Shown: positions 25,609 through 34,969 of the stretch, in pieces
Numbering within the stretch: position 1 is the first letter of the stretch
How the letters are laid out: every line of letters begins with the position of its first letter
NCBI GenBank assembly: GCA_012517825.1
Contig: JAAYUG010000092.1
Location: 1-51,672, forward strand
Source: Bacteroidales bacterium
GTDB lineage: Bacteria > Bacteroidota > Bacteroidia > Bacteroidales > JAAYUG01
DNA length: 51,672 nucleotides
Direction of reading: 5' to 3'
Notes under the pieces: model-generated
What the model was told of the DNA's origin: nothing
The model's input: the letters and a program-made list of their open reading frames with translations, nothing else
Databases searched by the model: none
Translations under genes and position numbers: made by a program

Positions 25609-26478
25609 ATGAAGAAGCGATTATGCATAGCCGGCTATACTGGATTCATTGGAAGACATATTGTACCAATGTTTGAGGAAAGCGGATTTGAAGTTTTAGG
25701 AATACAAAAAAAGGATATAGTCGAGGGAAATCTTGATGAAATTGTTCGTGTTGTAGATGGTTGTGATGCTGTTATTAATCTGGCCGGAGTTTCTATTAAT
25801 CGGCGATGGAATAAAAAGAATAAAGAATTAATTAGAAGTAGCAGGATAATATCAACTACCTTGATTGTTAGCGCTGTGGAAATGTCAAAAAAACGGCCGG
25901 ATGTTTTCATCAATGCCAGTGGAGTTGATATTTATCCACCATCACGCATTTGCGATGAAAATTGTACAGAAAAGAATAACTCTTTTTTGTCGGATGTAAT
26001 TAGTGAATGGGAGAATACAGCTGATCAAATGAATAAGCTTGGTGTAAGAACTGTAAAAACTCGGTTTGGTATTGTATTAGGGAAAGATGGTGGGGTTTTT
26101 AAAATTTTTAATGAAAATACAAGAAAATTTGTTGGTGTTGTTTTCGGAAATGGTAGGCAACATATGCCGGTTGTGCATATTTATGATGTCTTTTCGGCAA
26201 TGAAATTTATTCTAGAAAATGAGACTTTGTACGGTGCTGTTAATGTAGTTGCTCCCTTTGATTGCAGACAGATTGATATTGTTGAAAAGATTAGTGAAAA
26301 ATATGGAAAGAAGTTTAAAATTCAAATTAATAAATGGATCGTTAAGTCTTTTGCTGGTGAAATGTCTTGTCTTTTGTTGGACGATAGAATCGTTTATCCT
26401 AAGAAACTGATTGAAAATGGATTTAAATTTAAATTTGATAATTTCAACGCAATAGCTGAAAATTTGATGTATAAATAG
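25609..26478 (+). CDS. NAD(P)-dependent epimerase of the TIGR01777/YfcH group
   Basis: 289 residues of the short-chain dehydrogenase/epimerase fold. The dinucleotide loop is AGYTGFIGRH (residues 8-17). LAGVSINRRWNKKNKELI and SRIISTTLIVSAV are signature segments of the TIGR01777 (YfcH/SulA-like) group, and a C-terminal DUF1731-like segment with a conserved RxxYPKKLIENGF follows. The physiological substrate of this group is not established. It is the first plus-strand gene of a very AT-rich run and ends one base before the flippase start. Confidence 0.87.
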   Translation: MKKRLCIAGYTGFIGRHIVPMFEESGFEVLGIQKKDIVEGNLDEIVRVVDGCDAVINLAGVSINRRWNKKNKELIRSSRIISTTLIVSAVEMSKKRPDVFINASGVDIYPPSRICDENCTEKNNSFLSDVISEWENTADQMNKLGVRTVKTRFGIVLGKDGGVFKIFNENTRKFVGVVFGNGRQHMPVVHIYDVFSAMKFILENETLYGAVNVVAPFDCRQIDIVEKISEKYGKKFKIQINKWIVKSFAGEMSCLLLDDRIVYPKKLIENGFKFKFDNFNAIAENLMYK

Positions 26479-26479
26479 C

Positions 26480-27985
26480 GTGGGAAAAATTCAAAGGCTT
26501 ATTGGACAGACATTAATATATGGTCTTGGAACAATGATACCAAGGCTATTAAATTTCGTTATCCTTACTCCATATTATACAAGAATATTTAAACCTGATG
26601 AATATGGTATAATTACAGAATTGTACGCCTATATTATTGTATTACAAGTATTACTCACTTATGGTATGGAAACGGGATATTTCCGTTTCAGTAGAGATGA
26701 AAAAAGAAAAGGACTTATATATAGTATCGTTCAGACTTCCGTGCTGTTCACATCGGTTTTATTTATTATTGTAACCTTTTTACTGGGTAAAAGTATTGCA
26801 AATGTATTAGGTTACGAAAATAAGGTTATTTTAATCTTTGCAGTTGGACTTATTGTTTCTATGGATGCTTTTTCAGCTATTCCATTTGCTAAATTGAGAA
26901 TGGAAGGAAAAGCAATGAAGTTCGCAATAATAAAAATAATAAATGTGGTTATTACATTAATACTTGTTTTTGGATTTTTAAGTTTTTTCCCTGCATATTG
27001 TTTGAAAAACACAAATTCAATACTTTGTGCTTTATACGTTCCGGAATATAAGGTTGAATATGTTTTTATTGCAAATATTGTTGCCAGTTTTTTTGTGCTT
27101 ATTATGTTATTTAAAGAGATTTATGAATCAGAGCTTCGTTTTGATATTAAAATATTTACAGAATTACTGAAATTTTCTTTGCCTGTGCTTATTGCTGGAA
27201 TAGGTGGTTCGTTAACCGATGCAATGGACAGAATTCTTCTGAAACATTTAATAAAAGATGGATCAGATGCAATGTACCAACTGGGCATTTATGGTGCAAA
27301 CATTAAACTTTCTGTTATTATGATGTTGTTTGTTCAGATGTTTAGATATGCTGCTGAACCCTTTTATTTTGAAAATATGTATGATAAAAACGCAAAAAAT
27401 TTATATGCGGATGTGATGAAAGTTTTTGTATTTATTGGAATGCTTATATTTTTATTTGTTCTGCTGAATTTGAATGTATTTAAATTATTTATAGGACGTA
27501 ATTATTATGAAGGATTAAAAATAGTACCTGTTGTAATGATGAGTTATTTGTTTATAGGTATACAAAATAATGCAAGCATATGGTATAAGATTACAAAGAA
27601 AACAATGGTTGGGGCTTATATTACAGCTATTGGTGCTATATTAACTATTGTTTTTAATTATATGTTGGTACCGAAATTCGGTTATTATGGGGCAGCTGTA
27701 ACAAGATTGTTAACCTTTGGCTTAATGGCAGCAATCACTATATATCTCGGAAATAAGAAGTATTTTATTCCCTATAGATGGAGTGGAATATTTCTGGCTA
27801 TTACACTAAGCATACTCTTTTTTATTCTTTTTTCAAGTTTGAAGCTGAATGAGAGCAGATTTTGGTTTATTTATGCTAACAGTATAGTTATATTGTATGT
27901 ATTTATCATTATTACGTTTGATAAGCAGTTAAGGAAAGAAGCATTTAAACTTAGTAGATATGGTAGATATAAAGATCAGAAATGA
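26480..27985 (+). CDS. Polysaccharide/lipid flippase of the MATE/MVF superfamily (Wzx-like)
   Basis: 501 residues and about 12-14 hydrophobic segments. The N-terminal GQTLIYGLGTMIPRLLNFVI and YTRIFKPDEYGIITELYAYI match the Wzx/polysaccharide_synt family, with a further conserved block FSLPVLIAGIGGSLTDAMDR near residue 233. It should move a lipid-linked sugar or wall precursor across the inner membrane. The start is GTG at 26480. Its last 26 bases overlap the start of dut in another frame. No glycosyltransferases are adjacent, so a role in a housekeeping envelope pathway is as likely as one in capsule export. Confidence 0.88.
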   Translation: MGKIQRLIGQTLIYGLGTMIPRLLNFVILTPYYTRIFKPDEYGIITELYAYIIVLQVLLTYGMETGYFRFSRDEKRKGLIYSIVQTSVLFTSVLFIIVTFLLGKSIANVLGYENKVILIFAVGLIVSMDAFSAIPFAKLRMEGKAMKFAIIKIINVVITLILVFGFLSFFPAYCLKNTNSILCALYVPEYKVEYVFIANIVASFFVLIMLFKEIYESELRFDIKIFTELLKFSLPVLIAGIGGSLTDAMDRILLKHLIKDGSDAMYQLGIYGANIKLSVIMMLFVQMFRYAAEPFYFENMYDKNAKNLYADVMKVFVFIGMLIFLFVLLNLNVFKLFIGRNYYEGLKIVPVVMMSYLFIGIQNNASIWYKITKKTMVGAYITAIGAILTIVFNYMLVPKFGYYGAAVTRLLTFGLMAAITIYLGNKKYFIPYRWSGIFLAITLSILFFILFSSLKLNESRFWFIYANSIVILYVFIIITFDKQLRKEAFKLSRYGRYKDQK

Positions 27986-28397
27986 ATCAGGAAATCCAAA
28001 TCCTGAATATGCTACTGAAGGTAGTGCTGGAATGGATCTTCGTGCAAATTTGAAGGATGATATTTTGCTTAAGCCTGGTCAAAGGGTTGCAATACCTACT
28101 GGCTTATATATCCAGTTACCTGATGGATTTCAGGCTGAAGTGCGACCAAGGTCGGGGCTGGCTTTAAAAGACGGTATAACTGTATTGAATACTCCTGGAA
28201 CGGTCGATTCTGATTATAGGGGAGAAATTAAAGTCATTTTGATTAACTTGTCGAACGAGGGCTTTGTCGTCAAAAACGCCGATAGGATAGCTCAACTTGT
28301 TATTACAAGATATGAAAAAATTAAATGGATTAATGTGAGTGAACTTGAATCGACAAAACGTGCTGATGGTGGATTTGGACATAGCGGTAAAGAATAA
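27960..28397 (+). CDS. dut: dUTP diphosphatase
   Basis: 145 residues with all five trimeric dUTPase motifs in order: GSAGMDLRA, RPRSGLALK, NTPGTVDSDYRGEIKV, RIAQLVI and the C-terminal GGFGHSG. It cleaves dUTP to dUMP and pyrophosphate, limiting uracil in DNA and feeding dTMP synthesis. It starts inside the flippase gene (26-base overlap) and ends one base before the TPR gene. Confidence 0.97.
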   Translation: MVDIKIRNESGNPNPEYATEGSAGMDLRANLKDDILLKPGQRVAIPTGLYIQLPDGFQAEVRPRSGLALKDGITVLNTPGTVDSDYRGEIKVILINLSNEGFVVKNADRIAQLVITRYEKIKWINVSELESTKRADGGFGHSGKE

Positions 28398-28398
28398 A

Positions 28399-30090
28399 AT
28401 GAAAAAGTTTATAATTTTTTTAGTATTTATAAATAAGTTTATAAATACCTTACAGGCATATACTGTGAATGTAGATTCATGTTATATAAAGAATCAGCTC
28501 GACTATGATTATCTTATTGTTGAAGGATACAGATTTCTCTTAAACGGTAATATGCAAATGGCTGAAAGTATTTATGAAAAAGCTGTAAAATATGAGAAAT
28601 GTGGAGCCGCAGCTTATTTTCAGTTATCGAAAATAAAACTCATTAAAGGAGACGCAAAAAGTGCTGAGTATTATGCGGAAAAAGCGTGTTTAATTAGCGA
28701 TAATAATACATATCTATTAAACTATATTAATATTTTAAAAATTACTGGAAATAGAAAAATTATAAATAGTATTATAAAAAGAAGATTAAATGAAGGCGTA
28801 TTAGATAATGAATTAATCTATGAATATATTAATTCGTTTATTGAAGAAAATGAATTAAGATTAGCAAAAAAGGAAATGAGAAAATACCATAAAATATTAA
28901 CTGATGATTTGATTAATAGATTGAATATTGCCTTTGAAATGAAAAGAGAGAATTATGAAAATGTTTTACTGATATTAAATAGTTCAAGTTATATAGATGG
29001 TGAGGAAAAAAATAAGCTAAAAGCCAAAATTTTCACAGAGCTACAAAAAAATGATAGTTTGAAGGCATTAATTAAAAATGGATCTGATTTAAATTCTAAT
29101 TTTAAACGTGAAATTGCTGAAATTATTATAAAAAATGGAAAAGATTCTAAAACCGATATCATAAAGGATTTAATTGAAAATAATATTAAAGATATAGAAT
29201 TTGAGAAATGGTTGATTCAATTTATCATAAATGAAACATCAAAGGACAACTTGAAAGAGATTAATTTAGAAGAATTTATTTATAAGTTAAAAAATTATTG
29301 CTATAAAGATTCTGAAACTCAATTTTATGCTACCCTTGCTGATTATTATGATAAAATAGAATTAAAGGATTCTCTCATAGCTCAGCTGGAAATTCTTCGT
29401 AGGCTTGATGCAACGAATGTTTTTGTTTACTTTAGATTAATAGAAACATACTACAGTTCTAACAAGTGGTTAAAAGTAGTGGATATTTGTAAGGATGCAA
29501 AGAATATTGGGTTAGATGATATACGATTTAACTATTTTATGGGTTTGGCTTTTTATCAGATGTCGGATTATGAGAATGCAAAGAAAAATCTGGAATCATG
29601 TCTTCTTTCGTATGTAAATGATGATTTTAAATATATGGTAAAGGGATTATTAGCTGAGGTTTATTACAAATTAGGACTTTTTGAATTTAGCGATTCACTT
29701 TTTGAAGAGGTTATAAAATATAATCCGAATGATTTGACCGCACGTAATAATTATGCATATTATCTTGCAATAAGAGAAAAAAGATTAGATAAGGCTGAAG
29801 ATTTAAGCAAATATACTATTGAGAGAGAAAAAAATAATGCTTCATTTTTTGATACGTATGCTTGGATATTATATAAGCAAGGTAAATACAGAGAAGCCGT
29901 TAAATATATTGAAAAGGCCATAGAAATTGATAAAGGTAATTATATTATATGGGATCATTACGGATATATTCTGTACAAAATTAGAAAGAGAAAAATGGCA
30001 GAAAATGCATGGAAAAGGAGTTGTGAATTGAAAAATTGTATTTTCAGTTTAGAAGAAAAATTGGAAAATGAAAGGAAGATAAATGAATAA
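28399..30090 (+). CDS. Exported tetratricopeptide-repeat protein
   Basis: 563 residues from the ATG at 28399 (an upstream in-frame start at 28339 lies inside dut). A signal peptide (MKKFIIFLVFINKFINTLQA) is followed by helical repeats. Good TPR units occur at about residues 30-100 (FLLNGNMQMAESIYEKAVKY) and 370-560 (FELSD-type repeats, LTARNNYAYYLAIREKRLDK, ASFFDTYAWILYKQGKYREA). The middle is divergent and very rich in Ile, Lys and Asn, in line with the low GC here. It overlaps the next gene by 8 bases. A TPR protein in this slot before DUF4292 and EnvC-like genes is common in Bacteroidota; it may be an assembly factor in the envelope, but its function is not established. Confidence 0.85.
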   Translation: MKKFIIFLVFINKFINTLQAYTVNVDSCYIKNQLDYDYLIVEGYRFLLNGNMQMAESIYEKAVKYEKCGAAAYFQLSKIKLIKGDAKSAEYYAEKACLISDNNTYLLNYINILKITGNRKIINSIIKRRLNEGVLDNELIYEYINSFIEENELRLAKKEMRKYHKILTDDLINRLNIAFEMKRENYENVLLILNSSSYIDGEEKNKLKAKIFTELQKNDSLKALIKNGSDLNSNFKREIAEIIIKNGKDSKTDIIKDLIENNIKDIEFEKWLIQFIINETSKDNLKEINLEEFIYKLKNYCYKDSETQFYATLADYYDKIELKDSLIAQLEILRRLDATNVFVYFRLIETYYSSNKWLKVVDICKDAKNIGLDDIRFNYFMGLAFYQMSDYENAKKNLESCLLSYVNDDFKYMVKGLLAEVYYKLGLFEFSDSLFEEVIKYNPNDLTARNNYAYYLAIREKRLDKAEDLSKYTIEREKNNASFFDTYAWILYKQGKYREAVKYIEKAIEIDKGNYIIWDHYGYILYKIRKRKMAENAWKRSCELKNCIFSLEEKLENERKINE

Positions 30091-30850
30091 AATTATCATA
30101 ATTGTTTTTTTACTAATTTCATCATGCGTCCATCTCAAAGATAAACGAAAATGTGTGGATTATGATGAGAGAAGAATTGTTAAAAATAACGTTAAAATTG
30201 ATAATATAGTAATAAAGAAAAGTACTTTTGATATAACTATTAACGAACGGAAAAATCTATCTTCAAAATGCATAATAAATTTAAACAAGAGGAAAGGAAT
30301 TGTTATTTCATTGATTCCTTATGTTAATTTTGAAGCATTTAGAATTTTTTTGGACGGAAATAATCTAAAAATCGTTGATAGGGAAAGCAAGAAAATTTAT
30401 GAAAAAAATATCTTTGAAAATAATGGTATTAGTCGGGTGGAATTAAATAAAATATACTGCAGCATTTTGCTTAATAACTATTATCGGAAATACAAATATG
30501 TTGCAAATATCACGGATAACAATGAAAAATATTCAGAATGGATTAAAAATATTACAGATGAAGAGCGAGCATATATATACATAGATAGGCGATATTATAA
30601 AATTAAGGAAATTTATTACGCTGGAAAAAATATGAGTTTATTAATTAATTATAAGACATATTCAGGTTCTGATATAAAGATATGTGATCAAATTAATATA
30701 GAATTAAAAAAGGGAGATACAAAGCTGAATATTAAATTAAAGATTGATGATTATGAAGAAAAAAAAGAAGGAGATAATATATACCTGATTCCGAAAAGTT
30801 ATAATAAAATAGATAATATTGATCTTGATGAATTTCTGGAAAAATTATAA
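30083..30850 (+). CDS. DUF4292-type lipoprotein
   Basis: 255 residues starting MNKIIIIVFLLISSCVHLKD, with a lipobox SSC at Cys15. The body is mostly beta strand with the repeated basic and Asn-rich composition of this AT-rich stretch. Its place between the TPR protein and the EnvC-like protein and its size match the DUF4292 family of Bacteroidota, which resembles LolB/LolA-type lipid-binding folds; this assignment rests largely on synteny and is not proved by a motif. It overlaps both neighbours. Local GC can be as low as about 15 percent (30181-30240: 9 of 60). Confidence 0.7.
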   Translation: MNKIIIIVFLLISSCVHLKDKRKCVDYDERRIVKNNVKIDNIVIKKSTFDITINERKNLSSKCIINLNKRKGIVISLIPYVNFEAFRIFLDGNNLKIVDRESKKIYEKNIFENNGISRVELNKIYCSILLNNYYRKYKYVANITDNNEKYSEWIKNITDEERAYIYIDRRYYKIKEIYYAGKNMSLLINYKTYSGSDIKICDQINIELKKGDTKLNIKLKIDDYEEKKEGDNIYLIPKSYNKIDNIDLDEFLEKL

Positions 30851-32030
30851 AATATTTTTTCTTTTTGCATTGTTATTTTTTGCTGAAAGAATAACATACT
30901 GTCAGCAAAAAGAAACAATACGCAAAAAAATTGATGAAATAAAGGAAGAAATTGAATATCTGAATGGTTTGCTGGAAAAAAGAGAAAGCGAAAAGAAGAA
31001 CTATATTAGTACTATTAGCTTGGTTGAAAGAAAAATAAATTCGCAGGAGAAATATGTGTTTGCTTTGGAATCAGAGATAGGAAATCTTGAGAGAATTATA
31101 AAAGAGTACGACGGAATTTTGAAAAATTTGTCTGAAAAGTTGGAGGGGCTGAAAATGTCCTATGGAATTGCATTGAGAAATTATTATTTAAAACGGGACA
31201 AGGTATATTTTTGGGTTTATCTTTTGGCAGCTGATAACATGGTCCAATCTCAAAGAAGATTTTTATATTATAGACAGTATATAAAGGAAATGGAATATAA
31301 GGCAAAAAGCATTCAGGAATTATTGAATGAAATTGGTGATAAAAAGAAACAAGCACAGATTTTAATAAATGATAGAATAAATTTAATGAAACTAAAAGAA
31401 TCAGAGATAAAAAAGCTTGAAGAAAATAAAAAGCAGAAGATAATTATATTGGAAAAGTTGAAAAAGGAACAAGGTGAAATACGAAAACAAATCACTGAGA
31501 AAAAAAGTATTGCTGAAAAGCTTGAAAAGGAAATGAAGAAGATTATTGAGGAAGAAATAAAAAGAAGTAAAGGAAAAAATGTTATTTCTTTAACGGCCGA
31601 GGAAAAAATTATAGCAGGAAATTTTGAAAGAAATAAAGGAAGGTTACCTTGGCCGGTTGAAAAAGGAGTAATAATTGATAAATTCGGAGAGCATCCCCAC
31701 ATTGTCCTGAAAAATGTAAAAGTAAGGAACAATGGAATTGATATTGAAACGGAAAAGAATTCTGATGTACGATCTATTTATGAGGGTGTTGTGACAAAGA
31801 TTGTAAGTATTTTGGGCGCAAAATTTACTATTATTATTCGACATGGTAACTACTTATCTGTATATCAAAATATTGATGATGTATTGGTGAAAAATGGGGA
31901 AAAAGTACAAACAGGACAGAAAATAGGAAAGGTTATAAATATGGAAGGTGAAGATAATCCTGTGATACATCTTGAAATATGGAAGGATTTTGAACGAATG
32001 GATCCGGAGGAATGGATAAGAATAAAATGA
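30828..32030 (+). CDS. EnvC/NlpD-like murein hydrolase activator (degenerate M23/LytM domain)
   Basis: 400 residues from the ATG at 30828. A signal peptide (NYKIFFLFALLFFAERITYC) is followed by a long coiled coil (about 25-250) and a C-terminal LytM/M23 domain (about 285-400). The zinc-site residues of active M23 peptidases are altered: the usual HxGxD reads NNGID and the HxH motif reads VIH. This is the pattern of EnvC and NlpD, which do not cut peptidoglycan but activate amidases during cell separation. The gene begins 23 bases before the end of the DUF4292 gene. An upstream in-frame TTG at 30819 is less likely. Confidence 0.88.
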   Translation: MNFWKNYKIFFLFALLFFAERITYCQQKETIRKKIDEIKEEIEYLNGLLEKRESEKKNYISTISLVERKINSQEKYVFALESEIGNLERIIKEYDGILKNLSEKLEGLKMSYGIALRNYYLKRDKVYFWVYLLAADNMVQSQRRFLYYRQYIKEMEYKAKSIQELLNEIGDKKKQAQILINDRINLMKLKESEIKKLEENKKQKIIILEKLKKEQGEIRKQITEKKSIAEKLEKEMKKIIEEEIKRSKGKNVISLTAEEKIIAGNFERNKGRLPWPVEKGVIIDKFGEHPHIVLKNVKVRNNGIDIETEKNSDVRSIYEGVVTKIVSILGAKFTIIIRHGNYLSVYQNIDDVLVKNGEKVQTGQKIGKVINMEGEDNPVIHLEIWKDFERMDPEEWIRIK

Positions 32031-32087
32031 AGTAATTTTGAAACAAAAAACAAGAGATATGAGTATAAAGTATCGAATAAGATAAAA

Positions 32088-32489
32088 ATGAAAAGGACAA
32101 TGAAAATAGCATCAAAGATTGAAAACCTGAGGGAAGTTGAAAAGGTGGTTGATGAAATTGCTACTAAGTTTCAACTTAAGAATGAGCTTTATGGAAATAT
32201 TCTTATTGCATTCCTTGAAGCTGTGAATAATGCTATTGTGCATGGCAATAAACAAAATGAAGAAAAGGATGTTATTGTAAACATAACTATTGAAAAAGGT
32301 GAATTACACATTGTGGTCAAAGATCAGGGGAAAGGATTTGATTATGAAAATGTACCTGATCCTACGGCACCGGAAAACATCGAGAATATCAGCGGACGTG
32401 GAATATTCCTTATGAGGAAGCTTTCTGATAAGCTTATATTTGATGAAAACGGTACAAAAGCTGAACTAATTTTTTACCTTGATAAATGA
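32088..32489 (+). CDS. Serine-kinase-like ATP-binding protein (RsbW/SpoIIAB-type HATPase)
   Basis: 133 residues made of a GHKL ATPase fold only: N box EAVNNAIVHGN (near residue 47), G1 box DQGKGFDYENVP, G2 box GRGIFLMRKLSD. Proteins of this size act as anti-sigma factors/kinases in partner-switching, yet no anti-anti-sigma or PP2C phosphatase gene is nearby. The stop overlaps the ybeY start (ATGA). The position just before ybeY is often kept in Bacteroidota. Function is therefore inferred from fold alone. Confidence 0.85.
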   Translation: MKRTMKIASKIENLREVEKVVDEIATKFQLKNELYGNILIAFLEAVNNAIVHGNKQNEEKDVIVNITIEKGELHIVVKDQGKGFDYENVPDPTAPENIENISGRGIFLMRKLSDKLIFDENGTKAELIFYLDK

Positions 32490-32905
32490 GGATTAATTTA
32501 TTTAATGATGTTGGAAAATTTAAATTAAGGCGAAAGAAAAAGCATATTGAATGGATTGCAAGAATTTCGAAGAATCTTGGACTGGATAAGGAGGGAGGCA
32601 TTAATATTATTTTGGTAGGAAGAAATACCATTCTTAAAATAAACAGGGAGTTTCTGGGTCATAATTATTTAACTGACGTTATATCGTTTAAGTACGAAGA
32701 AGATTCTGAAATTTTAGGGGAAATATACATTTGCCCTTACCAGGTAAAAAAGAACGCAAAGCGATTTAATGTTTCTTTTGAAGATGAGTTACGAAGAGTA
32801 ATAGCTCATGGAATGCTGCATTTATCTGGATATAACGATGGTACAGATAAGGAAAAGGAAGAAATGAGAAGGATGGAAGATAGTATGCTTGATTTATGGT
32901 CATGA
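32486..32905 (+). CDS. ybeY: Endoribonuclease YbeY (rRNA maturation)
   Basis: 139 residues. The zinc motif reads HGMLHLSGYND: the first two His of the usual H-x3-H-x5-H pattern are kept and the third ligand position is Asp, as I recall for other Bacteroidota YbeY. The upstream conserved segment DVISFKYEEDSEILGEIYIC is present. YbeY takes part in 16S rRNA 3'-end maturation and ribosome quality control. It is translationally coupled to the ATPase gene before it. Confidence 0.93.
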   Translation: MRINLFNDVGKFKLRRKKKHIEWIARISKNLGLDKEGGINIILVGRNTILKINREFLGHNYLTDVISFKYEEDSEILGEIYICPYQVKKNAKRFNVSFEDELRRVIAHGMLHLSGYNDGTDKEKEEMRRMEDSMLDLWS

Positions 32906-33004
32906 AAAGATACCCAGGTGTTTTAAAAAAAAAGTACGAAAATAGGTAACATTTGGGTTCTGTCTTAAAAATATAAATAAACCTTATTATAATGTGATGG
33001 TAGT

Positions 33005-34882
33005 ATGCTGAATTTGGAATATGATATTATAGTTGTAGGAGCTGGGCATGCAGGTGCTGAGGCGGCAAATATTGCCGGTGTAATGGGATCTAAAGTACTT
33101 CTGGTCAGTATGGATCTGACAAAAATCGCACAAATGTCCTGTAATCCGGCCATGGGGGGAATAGCCAAAGGTCAGATTATACGTGAAATAGATGCTCTCG
33201 GAGGTGGAGCTGGAATAGTTACTGATAAAAGCATGTTGCAATTCAGAATGCTTAATAAAAGCAAAGGTCCTGCGATGTGGAGTCCAAGAGCACAATGTGA
33301 CAGAGTTAAGTTCAGCTGGTACTGGAGGGAATTTCTGGAAAAGAATAAAAATGTCGATTTATGGCAGGATTCTGTTGTACAGCTTAAAATTGAAGATGGT
33401 ACTGTAAAAGGAATAAAAACTGTTCTAGGTATTGAATTTAATGCTAAGTGCGTTATTTTAACAAATGGAACTTTTTTGAATGGATTAATTCATGTTGGGA
33501 GAGCTCATCAAAAGGGTGGAAGAATAGGAGAACCGGCCGCTGAAGGTTTGACTGAGCAATTAAAAGAACTAGGATTCAGAGCAGGAAGAATGAAAACTGG
33601 AACCCCTGCACGATTAGACGGACGAACTATTGATTTTGGCAAAATGATCGAGCAGAAAGGTGACCCTGAAGGAGGGAAGTTTTCATTTCTGGATACGGGC
33701 ACATTCATTGGAAACCACAGATCGTGCTATATTACTGAAACAAATGAGAAAGTACATTCTGTTTTGGAAAGAGGATTTAAGGATTCTCCCCTATATGCTG
33801 GCATAATAAAAAGTATTGGTCCAAGATATTGCCCGAGTATAGAAGACAAGATCGTAACATTTGCGGATAAAAAGAGCCATCACTTGTTTGTAGAACCTGA
33901 AAGCGAGCTAACAAATGAATATTATCTGAACGGATTTTCTTCTTCATTACCTTGGAAAATACAGTATGAAGCTATTAAGTTAATTCCGGGACTTGAAAAT
34001 GTTAAGCTGTTGCGACCTGGTTATGCAATAGAATACGATTACTTTGATCCAACAGAATTAAAGCATACTCTGGAGACAAAGAGAATAAGGAATTTATTTT
34101 TTGCTGGACAAATTAATGGTACAACCGGTTATGAAGAAGCCGGAGCCCAAGGACTTATTGCGGGTATGAATGCACATTTGAGAATAATAGGAGAGAGGGA
34201 ATTCATTTTGAATCGGGATGAAGCCTACATAGGGGTATTAATTGACGACCTTGTGTCAAAAGGCGTGGATGAACCTTATAGAATGTTTACTTCCAGGGCT
34301 GAATATAGAATTCTCTTGCGTCAGGATAATGCTGATGAGCGGTTAACAGAAAAAGGCTATAAAATAGGAAGTGTAACTGAAGATAGGTATAGATTATATG
34401 TAGAAAAAAGAAAATTAATTGAAGATGGGTTAGAAATATTATATAAGAAGAGTGTTAAGCCTGATATAATTAATCAACTACTAAAGGAAAAAGGGAGTTC
34501 GCTTATTAAACAGTCTGTAAAAATTAAAGATATATTAATGCGAACTGAAGTTGGAATTTATGACGTAATTAAATATGTTAATGAATTGAATAATTTCGTG
34601 CAAGAAGCTGGAAAGCTCGGTAAAGAAGTATTAGAATCATTGGAAATAAATATAAAATACGCTGGATATATTGAGCGTGAAAAGGACATTGCATTAAAAT
34701 GCCGTAGGCTCGAGAATATTACTTTGCGCGAAGACTTTGATTATGGGAAAATAAAATCGTTATCAACAGAGGCACGACAGAAACTTAACAGGATAAAACC
34801 TAAAAATATTGGACAAGCCAGTAGAATACCTGGTGTTTCACCAGCTGACATTAATGTTCTATTAATTCATTTAGGAAGATAA
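33005..34882 (+). CDS. mnmG: tRNA uridine-5-carboxymethylaminomethyl modification enzyme MnmG (GidA)
   Basis: 625 residues, full length. The FAD-binding [16 protein letters not shown] lies at residues 9-24, followed by family signatures [20 protein letters not shown], and [29 protein letters not shown] and a GidA-associated C-terminal domain ending in [16 protein letters not shown]. With MnmE it modifies the wobble uridine of several tRNAs. In many bacteria gidA lies beside the chromosome origin and the parAB genes; here its stop codon is directly followed by a parS-type site. Confidence 0.97.
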   Translation: MLNLEYDIIVVGAGHAGAEAANIAGVMGSKVLLVSMDLTKIAQMSCNPAMGGIAKGQIIREIDALGGGAGIVTDKSMLQFRMLNKSKGPAMWSPRAQCDRVKFSWYWREFLEKNKNVDLWQDSVVQLKIEDGTVKGIKTVLGIEFNAKCVILTNGTFLNGLIHVGRAHQKGGRIGEPAAEGLTEQLKELGFRAGRMKTGTPARLDGRTIDFGKMIEQKGDPEGGKFSFLDTGTFIGNHRSCYITETNEKVHSVLERGFKDSPLYAGIIKSIGPRYCPSIEDKIVTFADKKSHHLFVEPESELTNEYYLNGFSSSLPWKIQYEAIKLIPGLENVKLLRPGYAIEYDYFDPTELKHTLETKRIRNLFFAGQINGTTGYEEAGAQGLIAGMNAHLRIIGEREFILNRDEAYIGVLIDDLVSKGVDEPYRMFTSRAEYRILLRQDNADERLTEKGYKIGSVTEDRYRLYVEKRKLIEDGLEILYKKSVKPDIINQLLKEKGSSLIKQSVKIKDILMRTEVGIYDVIKYVNELNNFVQEAGKLGKEVLESLEINIKYAGYIEREKDIALKCRRLENITLREDFDYGKIKSLSTEARQKLNRIKPKNIGQASRIPGVSPADINVLLIHLGR

Positions 34883-34898
34883 TGTTCCACGTGGAACA
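34883..34898. other. parS-type ParB-binding site 1 (perfect 16-bp palindrome)
   Basis: TGTTCCACGTGGAACA is a perfect palindrome. It keeps the CACGTG core and flanks of the universal chromosomal parS (TGTTTCACGTGAAACA), with the C/G variant known from pseudomonads. It begins on the base after the mnmG stop codon. Confidence 0.85.
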
Positions 34899-34927
34899 AA
34901 AAATGTAAAATCGGAAGTTATTAACAT

Positions 34928-34943
34928 TGTTCCACGTGGAACG
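34928..34943. other. parS-type ParB-binding site 2
   Basis: TGTTCCACGTGGAACG matches site 1 at 15 of 16 positions, with a perfect 14-bp palindrome. Its centre is exactly 45 bp from that of site 1. It lies 26 bases before the adenine deaminase start. Confidence 0.85.
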
Positions 34944-34969
34944 TTAATTATAAAATCAGTTAAATTCAA

